Shown: positions 26,156-45,639 of the stretch, one piece after another
Position numbering within the stretch: position 1 is the stretch's first letter
Layout of the letters: each line of letters begins with the position of its first letter
Assembly (NCBI GenBank): GCA_034670405.1
Contig: JAXDDX010000015.1
Location: 5,858,001 to 5,922,000 of the forward strand
Direction of reading: 5' to 3'
DNA length: 64,000 nucleotides
From: Hoplostethus atlanticus
Lineage: Eukaryota > Chordata > Actinopteri > Trachichthyiformes > Trachichthyidae
Position numbers and translations under genes: made by a program
The notes under the pieces: generated by a model
Told to the model about the DNA's origin: nothing
The model's database searches: none
What the model saw: only the letters and a program-made list of their open reading frames with translations

Positions 26156-27677
26156 GTAAGCCGCATATTCAAATATCCTCTACTGTAAATGGTGGAGGGC
26201 ACTGTCGGGGTTTTTTAAGATGGAAGATCTCGGATTCTTAAATAGGTGATGCGTGTTTATCCTCGGTGTTTATCCGTCTGTTTCCACCGCCGGCGCCGCC
26301 GAACGAGAACGCTCACAAATTGGGGAAATAATGTTCTTTTTTTTTTCGTGACTAAGTTATTTTAAGCGGAATATTTTGCGAGTTTTAAAAGAAGTTGGCC
26401 ACTCCGAGTGAGTCTATAGAGACTGTTCTGTGTGCAAACTGTTGCTTCTATCCTCCGGAGCACAGGACCCCTACTTTTTGGAGGCATATAATAATAATGT
26501 ATATATATATATATTTATGTGTATATGCGTTAGAAACAAAACAGAGGATATAGGCCTACAGCAAAAGTAGAGCTGAAGGGCATGACGGTGTGTGAAGGCT
26601 ACCGGAGACAGCGAGGCATTATAGAGATCATTGTTCTGATGTGAAACAAAAGAGCTTCAATCTGCTGCTCATCCTTTTTTTTTTTTGCAGGGGGGGGTGG
26701 GGGTTTACAAAACCTCTCCACCAGGCTGTAAGTAGAGGAGCTTGCAAAGGGGAAATCGTGACTGAAAACACGCAAAAAAAAAACACACGGGACACGGTCA
26801 GGCTCGGCTGGAGGGCTACACTTCTACAGCTTCTCTTTTCAGTCAAAGTCGAGACAGTGAGCTTGCATAAAGTAGAGCACTGGAATTTTCTTTCTGTGTG
26901 CGCGTGCGTGCGTGTGTGTGTGTTTTTTTTAATCATAAACGTTCAGAAACATCTTGCACCGTGCATCATCACATCTACCAGCTTATGTGTAGGTGGCGGC
27001 AGTTTGATAACCTTCAGCAGTTAACAAGTCGTCTTTACACGTTTTTTATTCATCACAGGGTAATGATTTATTCATCTTTCCACAGATGGGGCCAGAGATG
27101 TTCTGCATACTGCCATGATAATCCCCATTTCATAAGCGCCCATAATACGCTCTCCTGATGTCATTTCACTGTGATAACTGGGACTTAGATTTTTGATGCT
27201 GGCAGATATTGCCAGTGCTAAAATAAATATTATCTGACAGTGCTGGAATGGAAAGGAATCTCCGAACGGCTTTGAAATGACAAAAAAAAGAAATCCAATT
27301 CAAAAGCCGTATTAACAAAGGCTGGTCTAATTTCCTCATGTCTTGGTTTATCACTGAGAAGTAATTTTGATTTTATGCGGTAGGGAAGCACAAAAGATTA
27401 CAAACCCAGTATCCTGAAGAAAATTACAGCAATGAAGCCGGGGGGGGGGGGAGAACACAACTTCGGGGATGGGCTTTGAATTAAAAACAAATGGCTGGAA
27501 TGAAAGAAACAAGTACCACAGGAAGAGATATAACGCTGCAAGACAGAAACACAAGCCCATATGTCAACATGAGCTGTGGGTCTAATCCGTCAGGCGTGCT
27601 TTCCTTCCCTTTGATTGTGCTCATACACTGAGATGCACTGCTGTTTTAAATACATGCGTTTGTTTTTTGTGCCTCAG

Positions 27678-27983
27678 GTTTTTCTCGATGATCTTCTTGG
27701 AGTCAGCAACCACTGCCTTGGATTTTACCCTCAAGTCCATTTTCGCTGTGACATATCCGAGGGATCTAATTCCGCTGCTGCTTTTGGATTCATCGGGAAG
27801 CATGGCAGCGAAGCACCAAGCCTTGGCAGTTTGAAACAATATCTACACTGCTGCCAGATGCCTTTGCGAGAGTATGGTGTTACACTGAAGCTGTAAGTAG
27901 GTTGTAGCTCCTTCATGTCATTCCTACTCCATGGAATGGCCGTCCTCTGAAGTGAGACACACTTAAAGCTGAAAGGTGTGGGA
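27678..27983 (+). other. wscd1: 5' UTR part of wscd1 exon 2, with a 48-codon upstream ORF
   Basis: A clear acceptor (GTTTGTTTTTTGTGCCTCAG) opens the exon at 27678, and the exon can run unbroken to the coding start at 27984. An upstream ATG at 27688 opens a 48-codon ORF that stops at 27832, 149 nt before the main start. A consensus donor-like CT/GTAAGT at about 27890 leaves open an alternative non-coding exon of about 213 nt. The uORF peptide (begins MIFLESATTALDF) was not recognised. Confidence 0.45.
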
Positions 27984-36189
<8,206 letters not shown>

Positions 36190-37800
36190 TACGAAAAGGT
36201 CATCATCTGTAGTCCTTTGAATGAATGGGCCATGAGGGGGTTGAGATTTGGGAGGGAGAGGGGGCGTGCACCATCCACTGCTCTGTGGAGAGCAGTATAG
36301 ACTTATGGACACATGAGCTCTCAGTGCAGAATGTCACCATGTGTGAACACAGGCTGATGTAACTGGACCACTGGAGTCCCTTGACAAGACGTGAATGGCT
36401 GTAGAGTCATGAAATAACATTGGGGATCACTGGAGAAACCAAGAGGGCAATTCATTGTTAAGGACATGTAAACACCCAAGTTACTGGTGAAAGCCTCAGA
36501 GCCAGGACCGCTCTACTGAAAGCAGAATATATGTTTTGCTCAGGGAGGATTTGATTTGTTGACCTGCAAAATTGGCATTATCTAGCAAAGTGCCTGACTG
36601 CACAAATATGAGTGTTAGTCTAGGATGGATTTGGTTTGGTCTAGTTGATGACTCAAATATTTCACTTTGGTAAAATATTGACATTTTAGCATACAATCAA
36701 TTCAATTACAAAAGTCATACTAACAAATAGTAAACACACAACCCAGGTTGGATTTGTGTACATCCATGGTTTAACGAGTGGAGGAAAAGCCTCAGTGCTG
36801 GTGGTGACTGTATGGATTCCCAGCCAACGTTAAGAGGTTGACTGATCATGATCGCTGAGGAATACATGTTGAATTAACGTTAGATCAAAGTGAAAGCTTT
36901 AAACTGAATATGAAACCCCTCCCAATTGTCAGTGTTTTATTCATTAAACAGTATGGTTGCAGACCGGGTTGTGATTTTGGTTGGGAAACATTTTAACACC
37001 CTTGGAATGCGACAGAGAGAGAAAGGGTTCTTCATGAGATCAATGTGAAGATGCTAACATGTGACATATATAATGATAATAAGCTCGTACTATATGGCTT
37101 GTTGGGTCGAAAAAGGAAAACGCAACAGTGCTGAGTTTATTTTGAGTTTATTTTATCTTCCTCTAATCTTATATTTAAAGGGCACTTATCTCGGATCATC
37201 TGGAGAGCTCTTGCGATCAGAGTGAGATCAACATGAGCTGTTATGTGGTCGTTTCTCCTGCGTTGAATTTGAGAAAGAGGAGAAAATGCCTCTAGTCTCA
37301 TCCAAGTCTTAAAAATAGCTCATTTGTGTCTAGGAGATAAAAAGGTATATATATTTTTATCCAAGCTCTCTTGTTGGATGTTGCTTTCCTATGGGTTGAT
37401 ACTCGTGTGCCCATTATTCAGTCTGTTACAAAGTGGCCTACCTGCAGGCACGCCGTTTCAACACCTCTACAAGACATGAGCTAGCGTCTCCATTGCAACT
37501 TTAATGCTGAATGGAAACAGATGCATTCAGCTTTCTGATCCTGTGCCGTTTAAATCTCCCCCATATGTACATGGCAGAGAGTAGTGCCATCTGGTGGTTA
37601 AATTGTAGGCACCTTGCTAATGAAGTCACCTTTAACCTGTCGGGCCGAAACGAGCCAGAAAGGTTAAGCCTCAAGCTGCCTTCGGGAAATTCATTTTGAA
37701 TAGTGATGTTTGAGTCAGGAGCCAAAAAGGCAGACTGAAGAGCAGATGGATACTGATGTCGGATAGCGGGTAGAGTGCAAAAATTAACACCAATAAATGT
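36190..37800 (+). other. wscd1: wscd1 3' UTR, end uncertain
   Basis: No further coding sequence follows the stop. Candidate polyadenylation signals are ATTAAA at 36943-36948 and the first AATAAA at 37792-37797. The stretch between them carries a dispersed repeat (37141-37400). The true 3' end cannot be chosen from sequence alone. Confidence 0.45.
37141..37400 (+). repeat. Inverted repeat pair, copy 1
   Basis: It shares CACTTATCTC.GATCAT, GATCAGAGTGAGATCAACAT, GAGCTG.TATGTG.TCGTTT and GCTTTCCTATGGG with the reverse complement of 41505-41730. Copy 1 has about 35 additional bases. It lies in or just beyond the wscd1 3' UTR. Confidence 0.65.
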
Positions 37801-38699
37801 GCACAGACAAGATTGGCCATTACTGGAATCGAGCAGTTTCTTACTCAGACCCTGCTGTGAGTCAGATCTTCATGGTAGACATGGATCAATACAACTGCAG
37901 TAGTCCACGAACGCATCAAGTACACAAGCTGGTCTCCATTGGGCTTTGACACTAATGGACACTCTGACCCGCCTCACTGAAATGTATAGACTGGAGAACT
38001 GGGTATACTCCTGACAGACCTTTTATCTTGAGCAGCTTCCTCATGCCAACTCCTTTGTGTTTGGGAGTAGTCTACTAATTAGACCATCATCCTGAAGGAG
38101 GTGAAGCACAACTTCATCCTTAACCAGTCGGTTGCGCTACGGCAGAACTCTCACGAGATAGACAGGCCGCATTAACAGCTGTGGCCCAGTCTGCCAACAG
38201 TGTAGCCGTCGTCTGGCGGCGGCAACGCGGCGGGCATCTTCTCCGGTGGTTGTCGCGTCTGAAGCGGGCCTGAATGTGCACAACTCCCACGTCTCCAGGG
38301 CTGCGTTCCCTCTCGTCTCCTCAGAGGTTTCGATGTACCAAGATCGATGTTCGTTCCATGGGCGGATGGGAGGGAGGCTCACACATAGCTTCACTGGAAA
38401 AAAAAGGTTTCCAAGCAGAAAGAGGTAACAATGCTGACGAAGTTGGTTGGAAGAAGGCCACAATGGTCACATTGGTACACCAGCTAACCCAGCACACACA
38501 CACACACCACCACCTGTCAAACCAAACTACTTACATAGAACGATTCATTGGCTTGTCCCTTCTTGGACTTCACCATGGAGGGGAGGACTCTGACCTCACT
38601 TCACATGCAAGTGTATCTCATCCAAAATAAACATTTTACTATTTTATCATATGTAAGAATAACTTCATTTACTACAACTTCACTGTCATAACATTCTAA

Positions 38700-38965
38700 C
38701 GTACAATATAGGATAAATGGAGACACTCCCGCTCGTTGGTATAGTCCATGCCCTCATGCACAAAGCACCACTTACCAGCAGGTGTGTGTCTATATAAAGG
38801 GAGGGGTGGGGCGGCTGCGGTGGGGCGCCTTCTCTCATTTTGACATATCGTCCAATTCTAAATAAATGTTTAGACAGGAAGTCAGTGTGTCGGTTGTTGT
38901 TTAACGCTTTAAACCAGAACCACGTGCAGTGTGACGGGGTGCATTTCATTACAGCGCCAAATGTT
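38700..38965 (+). other. Possible LTR-like fossil fragment with TATA box and AATAAA
   Basis: A good TATATAAAGG box (38791-38800) is followed about 65 bp later by AATAAA, then a primer-site-like GCGCCAAATG. This order can be seen in an old solo LTR. Neither edge nor family is clear, and no coding parts accompany it. A chance host promoter is the alternative. Confidence 0.25.
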
Positions 38966-39519
38966 TGACGTCTAAGACTGCAGCAGATGGTAAGTGGTGA
39001 ACAACAGATGAGAGTAACACTCGCTCGTAGATGGAAACACTGGTACAAATCAAGTACGATGACTTATCAGTGACGCTGAGTGTTCACAAAGGGCTCATGC
39101 AGGTGAGATGCGTCCGTCTCTGCAGCTTCCCAATGGCAAACAGTCTTTCAACAGAGCGGAGAATTGGTTTGGTTTTTCGTTAAGCTTTAAAGTTTAAATG
39201 AAGAAAAGATTAATTAGGACACACAATGACTCCATCTCCTACAAAATAAGCAAATGTGACAATCCTTCCCTCCAACGCTGAAGCTTTCAATGGAGCGATG
39301 CTGCTAATCCAGTTGAGTCCTTTTCTATACACTGTCGTTTCGCCCTCTCTCTTTCTCTCTGCTCAATACCTTTTCTAAATGATTTCCACTCCCCTCAGCA
39401 GCCTGGAAACACTGTTTTCAGTCTTTCCATTTATTCAATTTATTTGCACACAAAAGTGATAAAGCATGGAAGAGAGGAGAGATTGGCCAGGCGGGGTAAA
39501 TTACACTAACAAGAATAAG

Positions 39520-39747
39520 GTTCCGCTGAAACAGAACAGTGGAGGACAGAGAAAAGATGGACGCAGCCAGACTGCAGATGGTGTTTCTATCCCAAGACCC
39601 GCTGGAATTGAAATGAGCACGTCGTGACAGTTTATGAGGAAGCTCAAAGGACACATGAGGTCGATTTTGAAGAGGTTTCTTATCAGGAAGGGAGGATTAG
39701 GAGGCAGGAAGAGCATTGCGTTACAATATGTTGTATGTGAAGTACGG
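39520..39747 (+). repeat. Paired local repeat, copy B (downstream of wscd1)
   Basis: This is the partner of 32285-32595, shorter by a central gap. Neither copy carries a convincing reading frame, and no ends typical of a known transposon were seen. It may be a local duplication or an undescribed repeat. Confidence 0.6.
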
Positions 39748-39791
39748 GGGGGGCTCATGTAGAAAATCTGTATGTTCAGAAAGGTCAATCA

Positions 39792-39960
39792 GGGGCGTCC
39801 TGGTGGCTCAGTGGTCTGAGGCGCATACCACATAACCGTGACGTCCTGGGTTCGAATCTGACCCGGGACCTATGTCACATGTCATCCCTCCTCTCTCACC
39901 TGATCTTTCCTGCCTCTCTCTACTGACTGTCAAATAAAGGCAAAATGCCAAAAAAAATAA
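39792..39960 (+). mobile_element. tRNA-derived SINE with intact-looking A and B boxes
   Basis: The head GGGGCGTCCTGGTGGCTCAG with TCTGAGGCGC is a Leu/Ser-like tRNA head. The B box GGGTTCGAATC is at 39848-39858. The body contains GTCACATGTCATCCCTCCTC and CTCTCTACTGACTGTCAAAT, ending AAAGGCAAAATGCC and an A-rich tail. This type is abundant in percomorph fish. The good B box and tail suggest a fairly young copy. Confidence 0.8.
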
Positions 39961-40689
39961 GGTCCAATCTAACCAGCTGTGCTAATCTAGCACTAGCCCA
40001 GTCAGCTACACCAATCAGAGGTGATGCATTAACAAGAGAGTCATTCTCAGTTCAGCTGACTTGGTTTAGAAGTAGTGTGCCATGAAAAACCAGTGCATAA
40101 TGGTCTGCTGAAGTATTTCACTGAGACAATATAGCACACATTTGAGGTGTTACTTAAAGAAAATCTGAAATGTATGATTGTATAGCAAACTCTCTTCAAT
40201 TTCTCTTGGTTAGATGCTATGAACATCTTGAGATAAAGGTAGATTTTACGTGGCTTATTTAACGTGTAAAACTGAAGGAAAATGGCTCTTATTTTGTATA
40301 ATACCTGACTGTGCAACATGATATATCGATGTGTCTTGAAAGTGTATATGGGCTGAGCACCTAGAATGCATGACATCTGAATAAATATCATGACCAAAAA
40401 ACAACATACTTATTGCAATCATGCATTGGAGCTTGATCCTTAAGATGCTATTTCTCAACCTTAGCCAGTGAAGTGTGTGCCACTACTTGGTAGGACCTCG
40501 GTAGCCTAGTGCAAATTACTGAAGCCATTGGAAAAGAAATAGATGCCATAAAGCGCGATTGGAAAAACTGATTTTTGCATCCAATCGGTCTCATTGTCAA
40601 TGAGTGTAGATGACATAATGAAAGAATGAAATGAAACTAGGAGGAGGAAAAGTGACAGCAGTTAAAAGACTCCTGACGTGGTCAGGAAA

Positions 40690-40845
40690 ACAGAGTTGTG
40701 TCAGTAGTGCTTCAGTTTGAGGGGTCGATGCCAGAGAAGGTGGTGATTGGATGACGTAGCTACCCTGTGGGTGAAGACATTCCACCTCTACTGGGATGCT
40801 ATAAATGTCAGGGTTTTGGCCATATAGCAAAACAATGTGAAGGCA
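40690..40845 (+). mobile_element. LINE ORF1 fragment with a CCHC zinc knuckle
   Basis: In one frame CYKCQGFGHIAKQC (40797-40838) is a perfect C-X2-C-X4-H-X4-C knuckle. It is preceded by VLQFEG, then PEKVVIG and SYPVGEDIPPLL-like sequence, the order found in ORF1 proteins of I/Nimb-like fish LINEs. Stops interrupt it and nothing intact flanks it. Confidence 0.5.
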
Positions 40846-40919
40846 AAGTGCTGCTGATGCAGTGAAGATAGTAGCTTATGGAGGGTGTGAAGTGCAAAAG
40901 AAAGCTAAAGAAATACGGT

Positions 40920-41220
40920 ATAATATCAGTTTGGTGGTACCATGCAGGTCAAAGAAACTGTGATATACGGAGACCTCAGAGGAGCTCAGGAAGAGAGCAG
41001 TGAGTATGAATCAGTCTGGGGAAGGTTAGAAAGTCATATCAAAGAGATTTGGGGTTAAAATCAGTCCACTGAGAGACAAATAATATACAGATGGAGAGAA
41101 TTTAACATGACAGAGACTCTGCCTAGAAGTGGACGTCCTTCTAAAATATCACGAGAGACACAAGAAAGATATTAAAACTAGTACAAAAAACAACCCAAGA
41201 ATAACATCCAATCTAGACTC
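40920..41220 (+). mobile_element. Tc1/mariner-like relic, 5' part with DNA-binding region
   Basis: It begins like the copy at 4.9 kb (GTGGTACCATGCAGG, GAGACCTCAGAGGAG). It goes on into broken transposase N-terminus: MNQSGEG, then LPRSGRPSKISRETQERY, the linker typical of Tc1 paired-like domains. The rest of the transposase is not seen downstream. Confidence 0.6.
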
Positions 41221-41504
41221 CTCCTCTTCAGACGTGTCAGACAAGTTAGGAAGTGTGATGCTTTTGTGGACTACTGCAGTTGTATTGATCACGGTCTGTT
41301 GTAATTCACCCCTGACCTTGGAGCTGAGCAGTGAAGCGATGGTTTTATTCATATTCAAGTCACTAAAACACAATTATCACTGGCTGGTGCTTCTTGCTCT
41401 TTCATTTCTCACGTTTTTTTTTAAATCTCCTAAAATACCTGGACTTTACACATTGGTCTCTAGCTGAAAACAAAAGTCCAGAGTTTTGTAGAGACTGGTG
41501 GGAA

Positions 41505-41730
41505 TCCCATAGGAAAGCAAAATCGAGATGAGATTCTACCTTTTATGTCTTTTATGTCTTCTAGACACAAATTTTTTCTCCTGTTTCTCAAATGAAACTC
41601 AGGAGAAACGATCACATAGCAGCTCATGTTGATCTCACTCTGATCACACAACAGATCTCAAATGATCTGAGATAAGTGTCATTTAACTGTCCTGAATATG
41701 ACAACATGAGATTAGAGAAAGATCTCAAAG
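41505..41730 (-). repeat. Inverted repeat pair, copy 2
   Basis: Reverse-strand partner of 37141-37400, about 4 kb away. The internal GACATAAAA unit is doubled. It may be a MITE; the ends are not defined. Confidence 0.65.
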
Positions 41731-42119
41731 TAAACTCACTATGATTGTTTAATGCCTCGTACAATTTGGATGCTTCTTCTCAAACAGTTTTCACATCCTG
41801 CTGCATCTTCCTGTTGAAGCCACGAGACCAGCAGCCATATAGTAGCAGCTTACTACCACTATATATGTCACATGGTAGCATCTTCACATTGAATCCTTTC
41901 TCTCTGTCTCTGTTATCTCCTCTTTGCTCCTAAGGGAGTTTTAGAAGAAACATTTCACATGAAGATGTTCACAAAATGAGATAAAACTGACATCTTCCCC
42001 TATTTCTTAGGAGGTGAAGAAAAGACGACTGAGCAAAAGATTTTCCCTCTGGGATGACACGAGTATACTTGCTTTCAGGCATTCCTCGTCCTCACGGTGG
42101 TAAATATGCTGACTCTAGA

Positions 42120-42270
42120 CCAGTGGTCTTCAATCCTGGTCCTTGGTGACCCCGGAGTACTGCAGGTTTTCTATCCTACCAGGTAGTCCATTACAGCTAA
42201 TTACACTTACCTGGCATCCCTGGTGTAAAATACACTGCTGGAATGAAAGCCAGAGGACAAGGAACGGGGT
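42120..42270. repeat. hAT-type MITE fragment
   Basis: CAGTGGTCTTCAATCCTGGT, CCTTGGTGACCCC, CTGCAGGTTTTC and, farther on, GCTGGAATGAAAGCCAG are the standard pieces of a widespread fish hAT MITE. The right end is eroded. Confidence 0.55.
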
Positions 42271-42884
42271 ATCACACCCGTTAAGATATAACCGATTATC
42301 CTGCCGACTCCTGAAACGTTGCCGATGTCATGACCTTTACTCTCACAGGAGCTCTTGTGATCCAGTGTGACTCAAAATGCTGCCTCCCCTCAGTGTAAAC
42401 TGGGCTCTCATTGGCTGTTGGCGAATGAACAACACTTCAGGACCGTCCAGATGTCGGGTTATGAATCAGTCTGTCCAGATCAGTCAGGTTCAACCTGTAG
42501 AGCCGTGCCCACCGTCAGTCCCTGGGCTGAGACGATCTGCTGTAAATCAGCCCAATACTCCTCTTGCGTGACCCCTGGCCTTCATTGCTCTTAACTCCTG
42601 TTGCAGCGTGTCATTTCCCAATCACGGTGCCTGATATTTAGTAGAGCAAAGCAGAGCACTAAAGGGAGTCATTACAATCTGTGAGTGGAAGAGAAACATC
42701 TGATTAGCAGGCTTGTTTATCTACAGAGACGACAAGTGAATTTAAAGTCTTTCAACTAGTTTTCAAAAATGGTCTCTCAGCCAGTCAACCGAACCACCGC
42801 TGATGTGATAAATGTACCATATTACCTTGTCTGTCTTCTGTCTAAGCAGGCTATTTTTCCAAATACTATTCATTTTCCATATAC

Positions 42885-42990
42885 CCATGTATCCTTATTC
42901 AGGGTCACTGGAGCCTATCCCAGCATGCAGCACGGAGCAGGGCCGGGGTTCAAACCCAGGACCTTCTTGCTCTGAGGCAACAGTGCTAGC
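42885..42990 (+). repeat. Internally deleted copy of the 5.9-kb dispersed repeat
   Basis: TTCAGGGTCACTGGAGCCTA and CCCAGCATGC are followed almost at once by GGGTTCAAACCCAGGACCTT and GAGGCAACAGTGCTAGCC. These are the two ends of the repeat at 5863-6125 in the same orientation, with the middle missing. Confidence 0.6.
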
Positions 42991-43287
42991 CTTTTTGTTT
43001 TAAATATATAAACAGTTCAACAGTCTACATCTCAGTCTATAGGTGATTTTCAGATAAAGGTGCATGTGCTGTGTTTGTGGCCAATATTTATTTTTGTTGT
43101 TCTTCTTATGCTGGTGAGATAAATAAGCAGGATCTCCACATGAGGAAAAGCCACAATACAAACTCATAAAAGCGTCAGATGCTGGGTGGATCCTGGGCCT
43201 GGTTGCTTACAGTATCGCCCCCCCAGCTGATATAACGCCTGATGATAACATGTCTGGATGGGCTGCAAATACAGACCTTCCCTCCTG

Positions 43288-43319
<32 letters not shown>

Positions 43320-43320
43320 T
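43288..43320 (+). repeat. (TCA)11 trinucleotide repeat
   Basis: A pure TCA run; it gives a poly-Met stretch in a spurious minus-strand frame. Confidence 0.95.
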
Positions 43321-45092
43321 TAACGTAGTTCATCCCCACATTCATACAAAGATCCATTCTGACTTTCAAAGATCGTAACAAATGACCTTTCACAAGGTTA
43401 GAAACAGCGCACTCCATGCTAGCAGCACTGTTTGGCTTGTTACTCAATAAAGTAATATAGTAAATAGTCACTTCAACAGAAAAGAGGTGATGTATGTATA
43501 GGTTCATCGAGCTTGACATGTCCTCGAATGGCTGTGTCAGTGAAAAGACAAAGTAATATGTGTTTTTAGTTTTTCTCCGTCTCACCAGTTTCACGTGTCA
43601 GCACGCTAGTACGGGTTTTGTTCTCACCTCTCTCTCACATCGGTCCCACAGAGTTGTTTGTGTGGCTCTGATGAATGGGAAAGACGGGCAGGCATTGTAG
43701 GAATTGTGTTCATTATGTTTGGTGACAATGTCAGATTCAACGGCAGCAACAGATCACACAGTAACAGTGATGAAATATTGCTGTAGTCGAACAAATGTTA
43801 CCATACTTTCTGCGCATGTGTGTGTACTTGTATACTATACATGTATAGCTAACTGAAATGAACCCCAGAGCAGCACCTCAGGTTTGCCAAGAGAGATCGA
43901 TGGAAATGTGACACCCCTGGGTGTAGGTTGAGTAAGCTACAGTGCATTTGCAGGATAAACGCAGGAAGAATTTTTGGCTATTGTGACAAAACAAATTCTC
44001 ATTGAAATATTTTGTGTTTTTTTTTGGTTTGCTTTGAGTGAATCGCTGATGGTACAAAGACGTCATATTGACCCTGCACATTGGGGCTTTGTTGATTGGT
44101 CGCTTGCTGATGGCAGTCCTGGACTTTGGTTGCACTTGGAAACCAACGCATGAGATATGTATTGACAACAGGATAATAATACTGCTACTACTAATAATAA
44201 TACCAATAATACATACAACAATACAGCATATCAAAGCCTCTCAAGATTCAACAAGGTGCATTACTGCCACCTGCTGGTAGGTTTCTACTAGCAGGGGAAA
44301 TATTAATACAATGTCCTGCACACAAAATCCACAGTGACAGCATGGCTGCCACAGGATCTTTTTCCTTTCTCAAAACTTGTAAACCCAATGGTTCTGCACT
44401 TTACCCTCATTTTCATCTTTAAGCATTTATGGTCGTTCATCTCAACCCACAACTGGTTTCAGTCCCATTATGTTTGTGCACTGGGCCATATGTTCCACTG
44501 TGATGTGCTGGATGGAAAACATGACAAAAATAATAGCAGGGACCCCATAATAATCGGAAGAAAGCTGTATTGGGCAGCACTGCAATGTTAACAGATATTG
44601 TTGGGGGGGGGGGGCAATGTGTAGACTCAAACATCAGAGTAGTAGAAGAGAAAGAAAGCATGGTACCTATGGCTCAGATCCATTAAAGCCGGTTGAAAGA
44701 ATAAGGTGCTCGTTGGAGTCAAAAGTGAAGGCATTCTTCTTTATTGTGCGAAAGTTTAAAAAGCATTTATTTTTCTGTACCTAGCCCACATGTTTCAGTG
44801 TGAATGCTTTTTTTTTAAACTATTGCATAAAAAATGTATTACCAACTGGAGGAAAGTTAAATTAAACTGTAATTTGCTATGAAAAGCAAATTTGTTCATG
44901 TTGAGGTGGGCCAGCTTTCATAATAGTCTCCACAAAGCATGAAGCAATGAAAGGAAAGCAGAGAAATGTCAGTATGAATGAAGTGACTGAATGAAGACCG
45001 TCTGGCACCATCATACTGGAGGACATGTGACATTTAACCACTGATGTCCTTGCAGCTGTGGAAGAAAACTTTGATATACTGTATGACTTGAG

Positions 45093-45160
45093 TAGCAGCC
45101 AAGTTTATTTGAATAGCACCTTTCATACATAAGGCAGTTCAAAGTACACTTATGTATTAA
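45093..45160. repeat. Fragment of a fish repeat (GTTTATTTGAATAGCACCTTTCA)
   Basis: AAGTTTATTTGAATAGCACC, TTTCATACATAAGGCAGTTC and AAAGTAC form a familiar fish repeat tail; only about 65 bp are recognisable. Confidence 0.45.
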
Positions 45161-45639
45161 CAGTAGTAGTAGTTGCAGTACATGCCATGCTGTATTTGAT
45201 TCATGTAAGGCTCCTAAATGAACTTATGCTTGTTCCAAGGATACTGGTGCTTCATGTTAGCACTGAGTGTCTCCAAGTGATTTGTCTCCCTATACTGTTC
45301 TAGTCTATTCTAGTGACCTTGTTATTAAGACCAGAGGTAAACCTAAAGGGGCTTGTGTAACTTGTAGCTATAGAGATCCTGCTCACTCTTAGAGGGGCAG
45401 AGAAATGCTTGAATGCTGTTTGAGCTGTGTGCTGATTTGATCACTCTGCTTAAACAACTTCCAGTGGCAATTGACTTCTTTGACAAATTGCCACGACACA
45501 GCACATCACAAGATGGCGCTAGAGCTCTTTCTGTATATAGGAGAGCAACGCAAACAACAGAACCTCAGGATTAATGAGCAAAGGCCTTCTGGGAAATATG
45601 ACTGTTGCTGTGATATTTCTCATGATATAAAACTAAGGC

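Larger units (their letters stand above)
42271..45639. other. Intergenic, repeat debris
   Basis: Apart from the repeats listed, it holds a TCA repeat, an AT-rich stretch and a GCATTACTGCCACCTGCTGG motif at about 44258 that resembles a transposon tail. No gene was recognised. Confidence 0.5.

Noticed and set aside
27978-27983. GTG start two codons before the wscd1 ATG
   Set aside because: Vertebrate initiation at GTG is rare, and the ATG at 27984 aligns exactly with the human WSCD1 N-terminus.
39792-39870. Possible true tRNA gene
   Set aside because: It has A and B boxes, but the acceptor stem does not pair well and it continues into a SINE body with an A-rich tail.
43175-43594. 139-codon minus-strand frame with poly-Met
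   Set aside because: The poly-Met stretch is the TCA repeat; the rest has no similarity I can recognise.
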